From an uncultured Ruminococcus sp. (GTDB lineage: Bacteria; Bacillota; Clostridia; Oscillospirales; CAG-272): a stretch of 24,506 nucleotides of DNA. The DNA lies in contig CACXED010000270.1 of NCBI GenBank assembly GCA_902766575.1, positions 1-24,506 of the forward strand, in the 5' to 3' direction. The notes below the pieces were generated by a model. The model did no database searches. It saw nothing but the letters and a program-made list of their open reading frames with translations, and was not told where the DNA came from. Within the stretch, counting starts at the first letter, position 1. Each line of letters starts with the position of its first letter. Positions 22,549-24,506 of the stretch are shown here, piece by piece. Both the position numbers and the translations under genes were made by a program.

Positions 22549-23118
22549 TCAGTCCTCAGTTTTTTCTCTGTCTTCCGTGTCCGTTCCGAGGTCAGGCTGT
22601 CCGAACATCTCGACCGGCGGGAGCTCTGACAGCGAGTCGAGTCCGAACACCCGCAGAAAATCGTCGGTCGTCCGGTAGAGCGACGGATGTCCCGGCGCGT
22701 CGAGCCGTCCGCAGACCTCGATCAGCTTTTTGTCGATCAGATTGTTGACAGCATAGGACGAATCCATGCCGCGGAGCTGTTCGATATACGAGCGCGTCAC
22801 CGGCTGATGGTACGCGACTATCGCGAGGGTCTCCATCGAGCTCTTTGAGAGATTTCCTCCGCGCCTGACTCCCAGAGCGTCGCGGATTTTGTCTATGTGT
22901 TCCTTTTTTGTGCAGAGCTGGCAGGAGTTTTCGTAGATGAGCAGCTCTATTCCGCGTTCCGGCGAGCTCAGCTCCTTTGCGAGCAGAGCCGCGGCTTCCC
23001 TCGCGTCGTCGGCGCTCACCGAGAGCGCCTGCGCAAGCCGCTCGAAGCTGACCGGATATCCGGCGGCGAAAAGTATCGCCTCGAGCGCGGGCTTGATATT
23101 TTCAATTTTTTCAGTCAT
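22549..23118 (-). CDS. scpB: Segregation and condensation protein B
   Basis: A 189-aa cytoplasmic protein that forms the Smc-ScpAB condensin with Smc and ScpA, which compacts and separates the chromosome. Two winged-helix domains are visible: ALEAILFAAGYPVSFERLAQAL (11-32), and the second beginning SKSSMETLAIVAYHQPVTRSYIEQLRG (about 91-117), followed by GRLDAPGHPSLYRTTDDFLRVFGL. The last 20 or so residues are acidic. AAAGGA stands 10 bases before the ATG. It overlaps scpA by 4 bases (ATGA), the usual coupling of these two subunits. Confidence 0.96.
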   Translation of the reverse strand: MTEKIENIKPALEAILFAAGYPVSFERLAQALSVSADDAREAAALLAKELSSPERGIELLIYENSCQLCTKKEHIDKIRDALGVRRGGNLSKSSMETLAIVAYHQPVTRSYIEQLRGMDSSYAVNNLIDKKLIEVCGRLDAPGHPSLYRTTDDFLRVFGLDSLSELPPVEMFGQPDLGTDTEDREKTED

Positions 23119-23885
23119 GACGGCGTCCTTTCGGCTTTGCTGCGGTTGAGCGTGACCGCGTAGTCCTGCGGCCCCTCGTCGAAGCTGTACTCGCCGACCG
23201 GACGCAGCGTCACGCGGTTCTTCTTGATAAGCTCGAGCACCGCTAAAAAGGTCGCGATGAGCTCGCTTTTCGTCTCGGCGGTCAGCAGAATCGACGTGTA
23301 GAGCGTCTCTCCGTGCTTCACAAGATAGCGTATTACGCCGAAGATCTTTCCGGCGACCGGGACTATCGGAGTGCGGAGTATCTTTTCAAATGGCTGCTCG
23401 GCGAGAGTTTTGTTGATCTTTTCGACCTGAGTGCGGTCGAGAGCGCGCATGACCGCAAGCATCGCCCGCTTCAGCGACTCAGCCGACTGAGGCTCGAGAC
23501 GTCCGCTGTCGGGCGTGACCTCGTCGGTATCCTTGGCGACACGCCCCGAGAAGCTCTCGAACTGCCCCGAGAGATACTCGGCTGCGGCTTTCATGCGGCG
23601 GTATTCCTCCAGAGCGGCGGCGAGCTTTGCCCGCGGATCCTCGCCGCTCTCGGGCTTCGGCAGGAGCATACGGCTCTTTATCAGCATCAGCTCGCTTGCC
23701 ATCGTGATGAACTCTCCGGCGATCTCCATGTCCATGCGCTTCATCTCGTCGAGGTACTCCATGTACTGCTCAAAGATCAGCGCGATGGGAATATCGGTAA
23801 TTTTAACCTTGTTCTTTTCTATCAGCTTCAGCAGAAGATCCAGCGGCCCCTCGAAGCTCTGAAGTTTTACGCTGATATTTTCCAT
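23115..23885 (-). CDS. scpA: Segregation and condensation protein A
   Basis: A 256-aa kleisin subunit of the Smc-ScpAB condensin, cytoplasmic, acting with ScpB on DNA. The N-terminal kleisin motif is FEGPLDLLLKLIEKNKVKI (11-29), with IALIFEQYMEYLDEMK and the helix EFITMASELMLIKSRMLLPK (about 58-77) that binds the Smc neck. The C-terminal winged helix follows, ending in TAETKSELIATFLAVLELIKKNRVTL (about 207-232), which contacts the Smc head. Length fits the family (240-260). It starts one base after the stop of the M50 protease gene and is coupled to scpB. Confidence 0.97.
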   Translation of the reverse strand: MENISVKLQSFEGPLDLLLKLIEKNKVKITDIPIALIFEQYMEYLDEMKRMDMEIAGEFITMASELMLIKSRMLLPKPESGEDPRAKLAAALEEYRRMKAAAEYLSGQFESFSGRVAKDTDEVTPDSGRLEPQSAESLKRAMLAVMRALDRTQVEKINKTLAEQPFEKILRTPIVPVAGKIFGVIRYLVKHGETLYTSILLTAETKSELIATFLAVLELIKKNRVTLRPVGEYSFDEGPQDYAVTLNRSKAERTPS

Positions 23886-23886
23886 T

Positions 23887-24506
23887 TCAGTGTATAATAA
23901 GTCCGATCAGACTCAGCATCCCGTTCGATATGAACTGGGACGCAGCCGAGAGCGGGCGGTCGAGTATCCCGAACATGAGCAGCAGCATCAGCGCCAGAGA
24001 GATATAGCGCTCGTACTTCATGACGCCGAAGTAATATTTATCGGGCAGCACGGCGTAGAGCACTCTCGAGCCGTCGAGCGGCGGCACCGGGATGAAGTTG
24101 AATATCGCCAGCGTCAGATTCATGTAGTGGAACATATAGACGAACCTGACAAAAGCCACAATGAGGTTATACTGAAATTCGGAGCGGATAGCTATCGCGC
24201 CGCTTCCGAGCAGCTTGACGAGCAGCGCGTAGGGGATCAGTATCACAAACGCCAGCAGCAGGTTCGCGATCGGCCCGGCAAGCGCGGTCAGAGCCATGTC
24301 GCGCTTGGGCTTTCTGAAATTCCGCGCGTCTACCGGGACGGGTCTCGCCCAGCCGAAGCCGAACAGCAGCATACACAGAAAGCCTATCGGATCGAGGTGC
24401 GCCAGCGGGTTAAGCGAAAGTCTTCCGCTCTGCCTTGCCGTCGGGTCGCCGAGCTTCATCGCGGCAAAGCCGTGCGCCGCCTCGTGGCAGGTCAGCGCGA
24501 TCAGAA
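23887..24506 (-). CDS. Site-2 protease family (M50) membrane metalloprotease, N-terminus missing
   Basis: The gene enters from the right edge, so its beginning is outside the window. The visible part (206 codons) starts LIALTCHEAAHGFAAMKLGD, where HEAAH is the HExxH zinc motif with catalytic Glu. The second zinc ligand comes later in FNFIPVPPLDGSRVLYAVL (NPxxDG-type motif with the conserved Asp). At least four hydrophobic segments are present. These intramembrane proteases cut transmembrane anchors; the small, PDZ-less form with this gene order next to scpA is common in Firmicutes, and its substrate is usually unknown. The ATG at 24459 lies after the HExxH motif, so it is not the start. Its role as the regulator SpoIVFB is not supported by the context alone. 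Confidence 0.92.
   Translation of the reverse strand, partial: LIALTCHEAAHGFAAMKLGDPTARQSGRLSLNPLAHLDPIGFLCMLLFGFGWARPVPVDARNFRKPKRDMALTALAGPIANLLLAFVILIPYALLVKLLGSGAIAIRSEFQYNLIVAFVRFVYMFHYMNLTLAIFNFIPVPPLDGSRVLYAVLPDKYYFGVMKYERYISLALMLLLMFGILDRPLSAASQFISNGMLSLIGLIIH

Noticed and set aside
1..24506. CRISPR arrays, insertion sequences, prophage genes or a complete defence system
   Set aside because: No regularly spaced repeats, transposase motifs, phage structural genes or multi-gene defence modules were seen on reading both strands.

Overview
The window comes from the chromosome of a spore-forming, GC-rich member of the Bacillota, most probably class Clostridia. The evidence is a spoVAC-spoVAD-spoVAE operon, a GerW/YtfJ sporulation protein, a DacB/DacF-type D-Ala-D-Ala carboxypeptidase, the scpA-scpB pair with its usual Firmicutes neighbours, and strong sigma-A promoters with 17-bp spacers. 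I see no phage genes, insertion sequences, CRISPR array or integrase. The species cannot be named from the sequence; a gut origin is plausible from the arabinofuranosidase-like enzyme and the esterase, but that is inference.

Layout. (1) 1-2651: the start of a D-2-hydroxyacid dehydrogenase gene, divergent from feoA-feoB (ferrous iron uptake), which ends in a very strong terminator. (2) 2720-6748: an apparent four-gene operon of an AraC-type regulator, a conserved protein resembling a PD-(D/E)XK nuclease with a C-terminal winged helix, an SGNH/GDSL hydrolase, and peptidase T. The pepT gene is broken by an exact 8-bp tandem duplication. (3) 6754-6942: tRNA-Pro(UGG) with its own consensus promoter and a terminator. 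(4) 7025-10612: a GH127-type beta-L-arabinofuranosidase and a Na+/phosphate cotransporter with a PhoU-like tail, closed by a bidirectional terminator. (5) 10616-13168, minus strand: a HAD phosphatase followed by spoVAC-AD-AE, the dipicolinic acid channel genes used in spore formation and germination. (6) 13246-14481: an FAD-dependent oxidoreductase, convergent with the next block. (7) 14487-24506, minus strand: a tightly packed 11-gene run, in transcription order M50 metalloprotease, scpA, scpB, DUF2953 protein, gerW, dacF-like, rluB, a GNAT-like protein, a CapA-like lipoprotein, an AEC transporter and topB.

Block 7 mixes chromosome segregation (ScpAB), spore cortex and germination functions (GerW, DacF) and ribosome modification (RluB), a conserved Firmicutes neighbourhood, and adds accessory genes downstream by stop-start overlaps. 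Most of the window is ordinary core genome. The points most worth a second look are the pepT duplication, the AraC-coupled nuclease-like gene, and a hairpin in the spoVAC leader that may contain a forespore promoter. I do not see a convincing new multi-gene defence or metabolic system.
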